Shown here: positions 1 to 7,827 of the stretch, piece by piece
Layout of the letters: the number at the start of each line of letters is the position of its first letter
How positions within the stretch are numbered: the stretch's first letter is position 1
NCBI GenBank assembly: GCA_036154155.1
Contig: JAYZLP010000057.1
Location: 1-32,854 of the forward strand
Length of the DNA stretch: 32,854 nt
Origin: MGIIb-O5 sp036154155
GTDB lineage: Archaea > Thermoplasmatota > Poseidoniia > Poseidoniales > Thalassarchaeaceae
Direction of reading: 5' to 3'
Program-made: the position numbers and the translations under genes
The notes under the pieces: generated by a model
What the model was told of the DNA's origin: nothing
The model's input: only the letters and a program-made list of their open reading frames with translations
The model's database searches: none

Positions 1-422
1 GGCATGTCAGGCATGACGAACTTGAACTGACGATCCCCAGTCGACAGGGCGATCATCATGCTGGGCTCCTCGCCCCCCTCCATCCCAAAGTGCTGGAACA
101 TCTGCCGGGCGTACCCTTCATCTTCGCTGAAGAAGTCCTCATCAGGATACCAGGGCCCCACCCCATAGTTCCACATATCCCCTATGGTGACAAGCCTCAC
201 CAATATCCCGTACTCCTCTTGGATGCGAACCAGCTCCTCCTCGAACTCCGCCTCGGTCTCGTCGCTGATGACTCCCGCAACGTCGTAGACATACCATTCT
301 CCCTCCGGTGCGGGGGGAAAGTATCCGGGGCCCAGATCGTACTCATCAACACCATTCGGTAACCCGGAAACGGGACCTGATAGCAATATTACGACAACAG
401 CGGCAACCAACGCCCGACTCAT
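1..422 (-). CDS. TPM-domain secreted protein, 3' end cut by window
   Basis: The reading frame opens with ATG at 422 and is still open at base 1, so only the first 140 residues are visible. Residues 1-20 (MSRALVAAVVVILLSGPVSG) look like a signal peptide. The following part contains YVYDVAGVISDETEAEFEEE, a helix with a regular run of Glu, then GILVRLVTIGDM and a stretch ending DRQFKFVMPDMP. This is the layout of TPM domains (YgcG/Psb32 type), alpha/beta modules exported to the cell surface. A phosphatase activity is reported for some members, but nothing here proves it. The start lies 1 nt after the stop of the GRDP-like gene, so the two are almost certainly co-transcribed. Many TPM proteins carry a C-terminal membrane segment, but that part is outside the window. 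Confidence 0.7.
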   Translation of the reverse strand, partial: MSRALVAAVVVILLSGPVSGLPNGVDEYDLGPGYFPPAPEGEWYVYDVAGVISDETEAEFEEELVRIQEEYGILVRLVTIGDMWNYGVGPWYPDEDFFSEDEGYARQMFQHFGMEGGEEPSMMIALSTGDRQFKFVMPDM

Positions 423-423
423 G

Positions 424-1005
424 TCAAAGAGGCAACAGTGAGCCCAAGATAAAGGAGACTACGGCAGTCACCGCTATCGCCATGTAAATTCTCGATTTGG
501 GCGTTATCGAATAATCAGAGAGATTGACCCACTGTAGGTGTGGGAAAGAGGAAAACCTCTCCTCGGTAGAGGGCCACAGATCGCTAGGAGGGGCCCTCCC
601 GAACACTTGTTCGTAGTAGCGTAGAGTGTAATCGTACTGCTCGACGTGCTTCTCGTCCTCCTCCGCGCCTCCCTCGGTGGGGCCATGGTGAAGCTGGTAT
701 CCCAGTACGTCGGGGCAGAACCTGCCCCAGTAGTCGTGAGTGTAGGTCATGTGCATGTGCCAGACCTGATCGATCTCCATCGACGGCGTGCATGGGGTCG
801 GGCTGTGGGCGCAGAGGTATGCGAACCTCTTGTACTCCTGTATGGCCCTCTCAGCCATACCGAGGCTCCACCCGTTCTCATGAGCAACCCTGTTACTGAA
901 TGTCAGGTCGATCCCCTCCGGGCCTATGCTGTACGAGACCAGCCTCTTGTGGGCTTCGACCGGAATCCCATCCTCCGAAGGTGGAGCGAGAGGCCCGTCC
1001 GCCAT
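424..1005 (-). CDS. GRDP-like (DUF1399-type) protein with C-terminal membrane anchor
   Basis: This is a 193-residue protein. Its core carries EIDQVWHMHMTYTHDYW (residues 77-93), FCPDVLG (96-102) and LHHGPT (105-110). These match the conserved pattern of the glycine-rich-domain-protein-like family: 'IDxxWHxHxxxTxxY', a Cys, then 'HH.P'. The biochemical function of that family is unclear. Residues 172-193 form one hydrophobic helix at the extreme C-terminus, so the protein is probably tail-anchored. A longer frame reaches 1110, but it would run deep into the MBL gene. ATG 1005 lies 4 nt after that gene's stop and is preceded by GGTGAT, so I prefer it. Its position between an MBL hydrolase and a TPM protein suggests an envelope-associated unit. 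The family call is from motif memory and is fairly but not fully certain. Confidence 0.65.
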   Translation of the reverse strand: MADGPLAPPSEDGIPVEAHKRLVSYSIGPEGIDLTFSNRVAHENGWSLGMAERAIQEYKRFAYLCAHSPTPCTPSMEIDQVWHMHMTYTHDYWGRFCPDVLGYQLHHGPTEGGAEEDEKHVEQYDYTLRYYEQVFGRAPPSDLWPSTEERFSSFPHLQWVNLSDYSITPKSRIYMAIAVTAVVSFILGSLLPL

Positions 1006-1009
1006 TCTA

Positions 1010-1750
1010 TCACCCCATCCTATCCAAGGCCGGCGAGTTGAGGGCGTAGTTGTGCTGAAGGGCCTCGCCAACGCTAACCCAGTCTGGGGTGGAACCATCG
1101 ATCCAGTCATACCTGTGCCCCGGAATCAGCCTCCACTCGGCTGGAAGGCCCATCAGAATCCCCTTTGCGTGACGTATGCTCATCCATTGGGCCCCAGGGT
1201 CGCTACCCGGCAGATCGACCCTCCCCATTCCATTGGTGAATAGCAAGTCCCCCGCGTGATAGACCCCATGTCCGTGCAGGGTGACGTGACCAGGAGCGTG
1301 ACCAGGAGAGTGGGTTACCCCGAGGGAGATTGATCCTGCTGACCACTCGACGGTGGTATCGGGCTCGTTGGCCCACGTGTCAGTGAAGTCTACCTGCTTG
1401 AACACGACATGCCCTAGCAAGCTCGGAACCCTCGCCTCATCGTGCCCCCAGACCTCGACGTCGGGAGCTAGGGACATCATAGTGGAGTATCCAGCCACAT
1501 GGTCACGATGTGTATGGGTGTACAGTAGGTGCGTAGGTTCGAGACCGTCCTCAGCAAGTCCCTCCACCCATCTTTCCGAGTCGAATGGATCCACTATCGC
1601 CACTATTCCTGACTCCCTGTCGATGAAAGCGGTGTTCATGTTCATGTAACCGCCCATCTGGGTTACCCAGACCTCGACTCCATCGTCGCCGACCCTCTTG
1701 TCGAACTCCCCGTCCCTCAGCATTAAGACTCGGACGCAACCATCTCCCAT
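1010..1750 (-). CDS. MBL-fold metallo-hydrolase (glyoxalase II / persulfide dioxygenase-like)
   Basis: This 246-residue protein has a complete metallo-beta-lactamase metal site. The HxHxDH motif is H79, H81, D83, H84 (THTHRDHVAG). H151 follows in HSPGHAPGH, D168 in HAGDLLF and H212 in IPGHRYDW. The segment GMGRVDLPGSD is typical of the glyoxalase II/ETHE1 branch. It is therefore probably a soluble hydrolase or oxygenase acting on a thioester or sulfur compound; the substrate cannot be read from the sequence. ATG 1750 gives the longest frame and ATG 1723 is an in-frame alternative. Neither has a clear Shine-Dalgarno sequence. A CTTTGAA element lies about 35 nt upstream of 1750, compatible with a very short leader. 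The gene heads the minus-strand run MBL, GRDP-like, TPM and diverges from leuS. Confidence 0.8.
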   Translation of the reverse strand: MGDGCVRVLMLRDGEFDKRVGDDGVEVWVTQMGGYMNMNTAFIDRESGIVAIVDPFDSERWVEGLAEDGLEPTHLLYTHTHRDHVAGYSTMMSLAPDVEVWGHDEARVPSLLGHVVFKQVDFTDTWANEPDTTVEWSAGSISLGVTHSPGHAPGHVTLHGHGVYHAGDLLFTNGMGRVDLPGSDPGAQWMSIRHAKGILMGLPAEWRLIPGHRYDWIDGSTPDWVSVGEALQHNYALNSPALDRMG

Positions 1751-1821
1751 AGGTGTGGCGGACCCCCACTCTCGGGGCAGGCTTCAAAGCGGAACGTCCG
1801 AGTCGCGATACGTGGCACGAA

Positions 1822-1909
1822 AGCCCGCTTCATACACCCTGCAAGGCGGGCTACTGGCCAGTCTGCTGCTTCTGCGGGGAGCCTAATGGCTCCCTTGGAA
1901 GCCTAATGG
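1822..1909 (+). promoter_or_regulatory. Structured leader / control region of leuS
   Basis: The 169-nt gap between the divergent MBL gene and leuS holds four ordered elements. AGCCCGC (1822-1828) pairs with GCGGGCT (1846-1852) across 17 nt. It abuts the perfect palindrome ACTGGCCAGT (1853-1862). GGGAGCC (1877-1883) and GGCTCCC (1888-1894) form a 7-bp hairpin with a TAAT loop. The 10-mer AGCCTAATGG occurs twice (1880-1889 and 1900-1909), spaced exactly 20 nt, or about two DNA turns. The second copy lies just before the leuS ribosome site and start. These could be operator sites for a dimeric regulator or RNA structures controlling translation. No known riboswitch class is recognised. Confidence 0.4.
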
Positions 1910-1919
1910 GAGTGAAAAT

Positions 1920-4775
1920 ATGGACTACGATGCCCAAGAAATAGAGACCCGCTGGCAGAAGGCGTGGTCTGAATCGAAGGCCTTCGAGGCGGAGGTGGAT
2001 CGAAGCAGAGAGAAGTTCTACTGCTTGGAGATGTTCCCCTATCCCTCGGGCCACATGCACATGGGCCACGTCAGAAACTACTCGATCGGAGATGCGATGG
2101 CTAGGTTCCACAGACTGATGGGAAGAAACGTGCTCTATCCCATGGGGTACGACTCGTTCGGGATGCCTGCAGAGAATGCTGCCAAGAAGGAGGGCGGCCA
2201 CCCCCATCACGTCACCCACCGAAACATTTCGAGCATCCGCGCCGATCAGGAGAGGATGGGTTACTCCTACGACTGGAGAAGGTTCCTAGCCACCTCAGAC
2301 GTGGATTACTACAGGTGGAATCAGGAGATGTTCCTCACACTGAATGAAAGTGGACTGGTTGAGAGGAGAACGGCCCCCGTCAACTGGTGCACAGACTGTG
2401 ACACGGTCCTTGCAAACGAGCAGGTCAAGAATAACCGCTGCTGGAGGTGTGGATTAGAGGTAGTCCAGAGGGACATGTCCCAGTGGTTCCTGAGGATGAC
2501 CGACTATTCGGACGAGCTTCTCGACGAGTTGGAAAACATCTCATTCCCAGAGAACGTAAAGGCCATGCAGAGGAATTGGATAGGACGCTCTCACGGAGCT
2601 CACATAGACTTCAAGGTGGATGGCTCAGAATCAGTAGTCGGAGCCTTCACAACCAGGCCTGACACTATTTTCGGAGTAACCTTCCTCACACTCTCGCCAG
2701 AGCATCAGTTGTGTGAGGAGCTGTGTGCTGGAACTGAGTGGGAGGGCCCTTGGAGAGACCTGCTAGAAGAGTGCACAAGGATGTCTGAGTTCGAGAGAAT
2801 CAACATGTTGAAGGAGAAGAAAGGAGTATTCCTGGGCAGATACGCAATCAATCCACTAAGCGGGGAGAAGGTCCCGATTTACGCTGGGAACTTCGTCGTC
2901 GCCTCGTATGGAACTGGCGCTGTGATGGCCGTCCCAGGGCACGACCAGAGGGACTTCGACTTCGCCAAGAGGTATGGACTGGAGATCAGGAGGGTGTTGG
3001 TTGCATCTCAGGGGGACGACCCCGAAGCCGAACTGTCTGCCGCCTTCGAAGGCTACGGGCCAATGGTCAACTCTGCTACGGATGGGTTTGATGGACTCTC
3101 TGGCGATGAAGCGAAGACTGCTGTCATAGATGCCCTTGAGAATGCCGACTCGGGACACGGTTCCGTCCAATACCGTTTGAAAGACTGGCTCTTAAGCCGC
3201 CAGAGGTTCTGGGGCACACCCATCCCAATGATTCACTGCGAGTCATGTGGGATCGTCCCCGTCCCTTCCGAGGAGCTTCCGGTTGAACTCCCTCTTGACG
3301 TCAAATTCACTGAAGATCAGAAGGGAAACCCCCTCGAGTCGCACGATTCGTTCGTAAACACCTCCTGTCCAAACTGCGGTGGCCCTGCTACTAGGGAGAC
3401 CGATACCATGGACACCTTCTACGACTCTTCGTGGTACTTCATGAGGTTCTGCGATGCTAGCAACGACCAGTCCCCCTTCGACAGAGAAGCCGTGGATTAT
3501 TGGATGGACGGCGGTGTGGATCTATACATCGGAGGCATAGAGCACGCCGTCATGCATCTCCTCTATGCCCGGTTCTTCACCAAGGCGACGAGGGACCATT
3601 CGATGAACGAGGTCGGCGAACCGTTCGGCAGGCTTGTATGCCAGGGCATGCTAAACGCGCCCGCACCATTCTGCATTGATTGCAACACCGAGTACCACAT
3701 AGACCACTTTGGGCGGGACTGCCCTACTTGCGGCTCAGCCCTGTCTTCAAGATCTGCAAAGATGAGCAAGTCCCTTGGTAATACTGTCAGTCCAGAGGAG
3801 ATGATATCCAAGTACGGAGCTGACACGGTCCGCCTTTTCATCCTGTTCGGAGCTAATCCGGAGGCAGGCATGGACTGGTCTGACAGCGCGCTTGAAGGGA
3901 ACCACAGACAGATGTTTGCAATAATCGAGGCCTTCCAATCGGCCCAATCTATGGGGGAAAGCCCCTCCGAGATAGACGATTGGTTGATGGCAAGAATTAG
4001 ATCAAACCAAGCCTCATGGAGAGAGGCAATGACGGAAGTTTCCCTGAGGGAGGGGGTAATGATCAGCCATTTCGAGATGATCTCTGACTGGAACTGGTAC
4101 AGGAGGAGGGGGGGCTCCGACCGCGATACAGCCTCTGAGTTCCTCAAAGCATGGGTCCCAATGCTTGCACCGGCAACACCCCACATAGCGGAGGAATTCT
4201 GGAAATTGATGGGGAACGACGGCCTTCTGGCACAGTATGTTATTGCAACTACTGAAACATCTCCTGCAGATATCCAAGTACTTGCGAGGGAGAGGTACCT
4301 TCGAAATGTTATCTCCAGTGCTAGAAATCTCAGATCTATGGCCGAGAAGCACTCTGAAGGTGGAATAAGCAGGGTGGTAATTCAGACATCAGCTCAATGG
4401 AAATCCGATTTGGCAAGGGAGTCATTGAGGTTGGATTCAGAGGGCTTTGACTTCAGGACGGACGGGCAATCGCATGTCCAATCCCTCCCAATCTTCCAGA
4501 ATGATGCCCTTAGGGGGGAAATCTTCCAAACATGGATGGCACTTACTGTCGGTAGTAAGAAGAAAAGAGGCAGAATACACACATGGCCCGAAGGAGACAT
4601 CGCCCTGATCAATTCAGGTTTGGACGAGGCGGAGGTGCTATCTTCCAACTCAGATTTCATAGCGAAGGCACTCGATGTCGAGCAAGTTAGCGTGTATCCC
4701 GTCGGAGAGGGGGAAGATGTGGCCGGAAAGGCGCGTGTCGCATTCCCATTAGAGCCCGGTATAGCGTTCCTATAG
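1920..4775 (+). CDS. leuS: Leucyl-tRNA synthetase, bacterial-type core
   Basis: This enzyme charges tRNA-Leu with leucine in the cytoplasm. It has 951 residues, longer than the usual bacterial enzyme of about 860. Class I signatures are HMGH (residues 47-50, in GHMHMGHVRNYSIGD) and KMSKS (614-618). A zinc-knuckle pair, CTDC and CWRC, precedes the CP1 editing domain, which shows TTRPDT and GTGAVMAVPGHDQRDFDFA, so proofreading looks intact. A second Cys pair set (CESC, CPNC) follows the editing domain. A third, CIDC and CPTC, sits just before KMSKS and looks like an extra zinc ribbon. Motif wording and domain order match bacterial LeuRS rather than the archaeal/eukaryal type, while the C-terminal end (GKARVAFPLEPGIAFL) resembles archaeal LeuRS ends. 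The start ATG has GGGAGTGA just upstream. Confidence 0.96.
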   Translation: MDYDAQEIETRWQKAWSESKAFEAEVDRSREKFYCLEMFPYPSGHMHMGHVRNYSIGDAMARFHRLMGRNVLYPMGYDSFGMPAENAAKKEGGHPHHVTHRNISSIRADQERMGYSYDWRRFLATSDVDYYRWNQEMFLTLNESGLVERRTAPVNWCTDCDTVLANEQVKNNRCWRCGLEVVQRDMSQWFLRMTDYSDELLDELENISFPENVKAMQRNWIGRSHGAHIDFKVDGSESVVGAFTTRPDTIFGVTFLTLSPEHQLCEELCAGTEWEGPWRDLLEECTRMSEFERINMLKEKKGVFLGRYAINPLSGEKVPIYAGNFVVASYGTGAVMAVPGHDQRDFDFAKRYGLEIRRVLVASQGDDPEAELSAAFEGYGPMVNSATDGFDGLSGDEAKTAVIDALENADSGHGSVQYRLKDWLLSRQRFWGTPIPMIHCESCGIVPVPSEELPVELPLDVKFTEDQKGNPLESHDSFVNTSCPNCGGPATRETDTMDTFYDSSWYFMRFCDASNDQSPFDREAVDYWMDGGVDLYIGGIEHAVMHLLYARFFTKATRDHSMNEVGEPFGRLVCQGMLNAPAPFCIDCNTEYHIDHFGRDCPTCGSALSSRSAKMSKSLGNTVSPEEMISKYGADTVRLFILFGANPEAGMDWSDSALEGNHRQMFAIIEAFQSAQSMGESPSEIDDWLMARIRSNQASWREAMTEVSLREGVMISHFEMISDWNWYRRRGGSDRDTASEFLKAWVPMLAPATPHIAEEFWKLMGNDGLLAQYVIATTETSPADIQVLARERYLRNVISSARNLRSMAEKHSEGGISRVVIQTSAQWKSDLARESLRLDSEGFDFRTDGQSHVQSLPIFQNDALRGEIFQTWMALTVGSKKKRGRIHTWPEGDIALINSGLDEAEVLSSNSDFIAKALDVEQVSVYPVGEGEDVAGKARVAFPLEPGIAFL

Positions 4776-4791
4776 GTGCAAACCTGATTAA

Positions 4792-4810
4792 ACTCCAACT
4801 AAAATGGAGT
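4792..4810 (+). terminator. Small hairpin after leuS
   Basis: ACTCCA (4792-4797) and TGGAGT (4805-4810) form a perfect 6-bp stem around an A-rich 7-nt loop, 17 nt after the leuS stop codon. No T-run follows directly. It could be a weak 3'-end signal for leuS or part of the leader of the next gene. Confidence 0.25.
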
Positions 4811-4841
4811 ATGAATTGACAACTCATGACACGGTGGGTTC

Positions 4842-5921
4842 ATGGTGCTCCTTCGGTTCGACGGCTCGTTGAGTGAAGAGAAGAGTGGCGGGAGACGTAG
4901 AAGACGTCGGAGGCCCCGTCGGAAATCTGGGGGCGGAGGTAACGCCCCCAAGGAAACCGTCGAAGACAAGAGTTCGGATTCAGTTGAGAGGGCGCTAGCC
5001 AGATTCAAGGCGAACCCCCCTCCCATCGGTTTCCCGTCCGAGATAGACCCCCCTCCAAAGACCATCGAAGTAAATTGGGCGCTGAATGCAGTTCCCAGGG
5101 ATGTCCAGAAGAAGGCAGGGGAGATCATCATGCGCCGTGGCGAGTTTGGTTTTCTGCCCCAAGAGAGAGTCGACGAAATTGCAGACCAGATTTCAGGACT
5201 CCCGATAACGCTAGAGCAGGCCCTCTCCCTGAGGAACGCATTGAATCAGGAGAAGAGCGTATATTCCCATCACAAACTCATGCGTAGGTCAAATGAACTC
5301 AATCGACGATACGATTCGGGAGAGGACGTCATTTCGCTATCGAAGAGATTCGATGCACCGCCAGTGAACACATTCAGGGCCATTCTGACGGGGAGGGGGT
5401 GGTCAAAGAACAGGATCAAGGAGACTCTGAAGGAACCATCCCGACTCAAAAAGAGAGACCGCGAGCAGTTTGAATTGGCAGAGTCCTTGGATAGGGTAAG
5501 CTCAGTAAATCAGGAAGAGACCCATAAGGCTTCAATGGTCTTTGAAGACGTTCTTTACGCGTACTTCGACTCCATAGGAGTCAGATACCGAACCCAAGAC
5601 GACCTAATGATCGAGCAGAAGAAGGCAGAGGGGAGGGCGGTGATAACTCCCGACCTTCTGATGATTGACGATGTCAGAATAAACGGGGTCCCCTGTGCGT
5701 GGATTGATGCCAAGCACTTCTTCGGCGCTGATTTGAAATTCCCCAGAAAGAAGACTCAGAAGCAGGTCGACAGGTATGTCGCTGAGTACGGTCACGGCGC
5801 TATTGTTTACAGACATGGATTCTGCGATGGTTTGAGGATTGAAGGAGCCGAGCAATTGGACGCAAGCCCGCTCGACTTGACTCTTCTGGATGAGTTCCAC
5901 GAGAACTCAAAGAACTCATGA
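4842..5921 (+). CDS. TPD-motif PD-(D/E)XK nuclease, CDIN1/C15orf41-like
   Basis: This 359-residue protein has a C-terminal third (residues about 230-335) matching the TPD family shared by archaea and eukaryotes; the human member is CDIN1/C15orf41. The signature Thr-Pro-Asp is T269-P270-D271. It is followed by INGVPCAWIDAKHFFG with the acid-x-Lys pair D289/K291, then YVAEYGHGAIVYRHGFCDGL. E235 in a preceding helix is a likely further metal ligand. A middle region (about 150-200) has helix-turn-helix-like segments (VISLSKRFDAPPVNTFRAIL). The N-terminus carries a strongly basic patch (GGRRRRRRRPRRKSGGGG, residues 16-33), probably disordered and nucleic-acid binding. It is probably a DNA nuclease in recombination or repair, but the archaeal role is not established. 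GGTGG precedes the start ATG. Its stop overlaps the convergent pantoate kinase stop by 6 bp. Confidence 0.75.
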   Translation: MVLLRFDGSLSEEKSGGRRRRRRRPRRKSGGGGNAPKETVEDKSSDSVERALARFKANPPPIGFPSEIDPPPKTIEVNWALNAVPRDVQKKAGEIIMRRGEFGFLPQERVDEIADQISGLPITLEQALSLRNALNQEKSVYSHHKLMRRSNELNRRYDSGEDVISLSKRFDAPPVNTFRAILTGRGWSKNRIKETLKEPSRLKKRDREQFELAESLDRVSSVNQEETHKASMVFEDVLYAYFDSIGVRYRTQDDLMIEQKKAEGRAVITPDLLMIDDVRINGVPCAWIDAKHFFGADLKFPRKKTQKQVDRYVAEYGHGAIVYRHGFCDGLRIEGAEQLDASPLDLTLLDEFHENSKNS

Positions 5922-6890
5922 AGACTCATTTATCCTTGTGACGCATCCCGAGAGCCCCTCTCTTTCAATCGAGGAGAGCAGCGTCGCCATTTCGACTACC
6001 TCGTCAGGATCTTTGGGAACAATGACTACGCTTTCCCCCAACATGCAGAGAAGGGGGGCCACCAAATCTTTCATCCCGCACTCGTCTATTGCCCTACTAG
6101 CTTTCTGTAACACTGCAGACCTCCGAGACTCATCAATTAGGCCACTCATTTGTGAGAATCTCCAAGCCGACTCGATAAGCTCTGGCCATTTTCCCTTGTC
6201 CCAATTCCCCTTCTCAAGCTCAACCAGTTGCGCATTTCCGGCTGAAGAGATAGAAGCCTTCCACTCGGAACTATCGATGTATGTCGATGTATGTTTCCCA
6301 GATCCGTCTCCCCACGCTAGGAGGACTTCCATGCCATTGGACCAGCCGATCGCCCTTCCCGGGCCATTATCCAGAAGATGACCATGATAAGGGGAACCAG
6401 GAGAGATACGCAACTCAACGCCTCCTGCAGAAAGGGCCGAAACATCGCCCAAACCGCTTGAACGCTTTCGATCCACTAGATGTGCCACCAGATACGATCT
6501 CCTCCTACTCTCCTCGTAGGGCAGACCCATGGCGCGCTGTATCGCCATTGAAGCAGATATTGCTCCAGACGCCGACATTCCGAAGCCCTGGCCAACTGGC
6601 ACTCTAAGCTTCACAGTAATCTCCCAATCGTAATCCAAAATCTCGGGAATGAATTCAGCTAGGGTCTCACGCACTTCGTGATACAGATTGCTCTCCCCCG
6701 ACCTGCCGATGAACCTGACAGAGAGACTCCCACCTCCCTCTGTGCCTCTGGCAATCGCTTCAGAACCATCTACCAGGCATAGTCCCGAACCAAGGCTCCC
6801 CTGATTCACTAATTCCTCAGAATCATCCTCAATTGAGAACAGGAGTGTGACATGCGAACCGCATTCCCCTCGTCCCAGAATGTCCGGCAT
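5916..6890 (-). CDS. Pantoate kinase (GHMP family), archaeal CoA pathway
   Basis: This 324-residue enzyme would phosphorylate pantoate with ATP. That is the archaeal route to 4'-phosphopantothenate and CoA, used in place of bacterial PanC/PanK. The GHMP glycine/serine loop is VPVGQGFGMSASGA (residues 97-110). GLGDVSALSAGG (146-157) is the second family motif and is characteristic of pantoate kinase rather than mevalonate or homoserine kinase. The N-terminal GRGECGSHVTLLFSI fits the family's opening strand. It follows rpo3 on the same strand after 42 nt and may be read with the ribosomal block. A 5-bp hairpin (ccctg 6898-6902 / caggg 6910-6914) lies in that gap just before the start and could affect ribosome access. 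Its stop overlaps that of the convergent TPD nuclease. Confidence 0.82.
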   Translation of the reverse strand: MPDILGRGECGSHVTLLFSIEDDSEELVNQGSLGSGLCLVDGSEAIARGTEGGGSLSVRFIGRSGESNLYHEVRETLAEFIPEILDYDWEITVKLRVPVGQGFGMSASGAISASMAIQRAMGLPYEESRRRSYLVAHLVDRKRSSGLGDVSALSAGGVELRISPGSPYHGHLLDNGPGRAIGWSNGMEVLLAWGDGSGKHTSTYIDSSEWKASISSAGNAQLVELEKGNWDKGKWPELIESAWRFSQMSGLIDESRRSAVLQKASRAIDECGMKDLVAPLLCMLGESVVIVPKDPDEVVEMATLLSSIEREGLSGCVTRINESS

Positions 6891-6932
6891 GCATCATCCC
6901 TGCATACCACAGGGAAATAATTGCTATCCAAT

Positions 6933-7817
6933 TCAGAGAACTGCCTTGAGGTCTTCCTCAATGCCACCAAATCTTCCGGAGAGCTCGTTAACGGCCATTT
7001 CGAATGCCACTCTTGGGGTCATCGAACCATCTGTTTCGAAGCTCAGGATGAATTCCCCGGGAACATCTTCCAGCTCTATTGCATCCTTGAATTCCCTAGA
7101 TTCCTCTGTTCCAGATCCTACATGATTGAGGTCTGACTTCAGTGCCTCTACCATCTCTATGTCATCTAGCCGACCGTCCTTGAAGTCCTTCGCTTTGATA
7201 GTAAGGCCAAGATCCCAGAGAACCTTAGATCTGGACTTGACCTTCAATACGCCAACCTGCCTTGGATTGAAAGTAACCCCGCAGACGGGAGACCACTTCA
7301 CATGCTCCCTGCCACGACCCATTACCGCCGTGGCGGAGAATTCGATCATTTGGCCTTTGAACAGCTTGGTGATTGGTATTGATTGGTACTTGGTAGGGAT
7401 GAATCCATCAGCGTCTCCTAGGAAGTTCAGATCTCCGGCAGTAACCCAAGTTCCCTCATCAGACCCCTTTACCTGGCAATAGTACAGCATTGTGCAACTA
7501 GCACATCCCCTGTCCTCTTCCACCATCTCGGAACAGTTGGGGCACTCGTCTTGGAAGTAGAACTCGTCATGCTTAGTTGGGATGGGTATCATTGCAAGCC
7601 TTTGGGCAATCACCTCATCGGGAAGCGGTCCGTCCGTCTCCCAGAGCTCCTCTCCATCCTCCTCGGTCTTTTTTACGAATCTAACAGTTTCAATCGCCAT
7701 CTTAGGGGTATCTGACATCAGAGTCCTCCTAATCGAGTTAACAAAAGCGCGGTCCGTATCTGTGAGAAGCACCTTGATGCTCTCTTCATCTTCATTCAGA
7801 ATTTTTACCTTAACCAT
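6933..7817 (-). CDS. rpo3: DNA-directed RNA polymerase subunit Rpo3 (subunit D)
   Basis: This subunit is the archaeal counterpart of bacterial alpha/eukaryal Rpb3. It pairs with Rpo11 to nucleate polymerase assembly. The N-terminal dimerisation part reads DTDRAFVNSIRRTLMSD with QRLAMIPIPT, a clear alpha/D signature. An inserted small domain holds five cysteines at 92, 95, 105, 108 and 114 (CPNC...CASC...C), comparable with the metal-binding insert of many archaeal D subunits. Whether it holds an Fe-S cluster or zinc cannot be told here. The frame extends to 7871, but ATG 7817 begins MVKVKILNEDEES and is preceded by an excellent TGAGGTGAT whose first three bases are the uS11 stop codon. That decides the start and gives 294 residues. 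It is the last information-processing gene of the block. Confidence 0.93.
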   Translation of the reverse strand: MVKVKILNEDEESIKVLLTDTDRAFVNSIRRTLMSDTPKMAIETVRFVKKTEEDGEELWETDGPLPDEVIAQRLAMIPIPTKHDEFYFQDECPNCSEMVEEDRGCASCTMLYYCQVKGSDEGTWVTAGDLNFLGDADGFIPTKYQSIPITKLFKGQMIEFSATAVMGRGREHVKWSPVCGVTFNPRQVGVLKVKSRSKVLWDLGLTIKAKDFKDGRLDDIEMVEALKSDLNHVGSGTEESREFKDAIELEDVPGEFILSFETDGSMTPRVAFEMAVNELSGRFGGIEEDLKAVL

Positions 7818-7827
7818 TTCAATCACC

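Noticed and set aside
90..362. 90-codon plus-strand frame at the left edge
   Set aside because: It is opposite the TPM-domain gene, which has a signal peptide, family motifs and a 1-nt junction with the upstream gene.
1822..1894. A tRNA gene in the leuS leader
   Set aside because: The stems do not form a cloverleaf, there is no T-loop GTTC-R-A pattern, and the distances between arms are wrong.
3563..4186. 207-codon frame antisense to leuS
   Set aside because: It lies entirely inside the well-supported leuS gene, and its product shows no recognisable motif.
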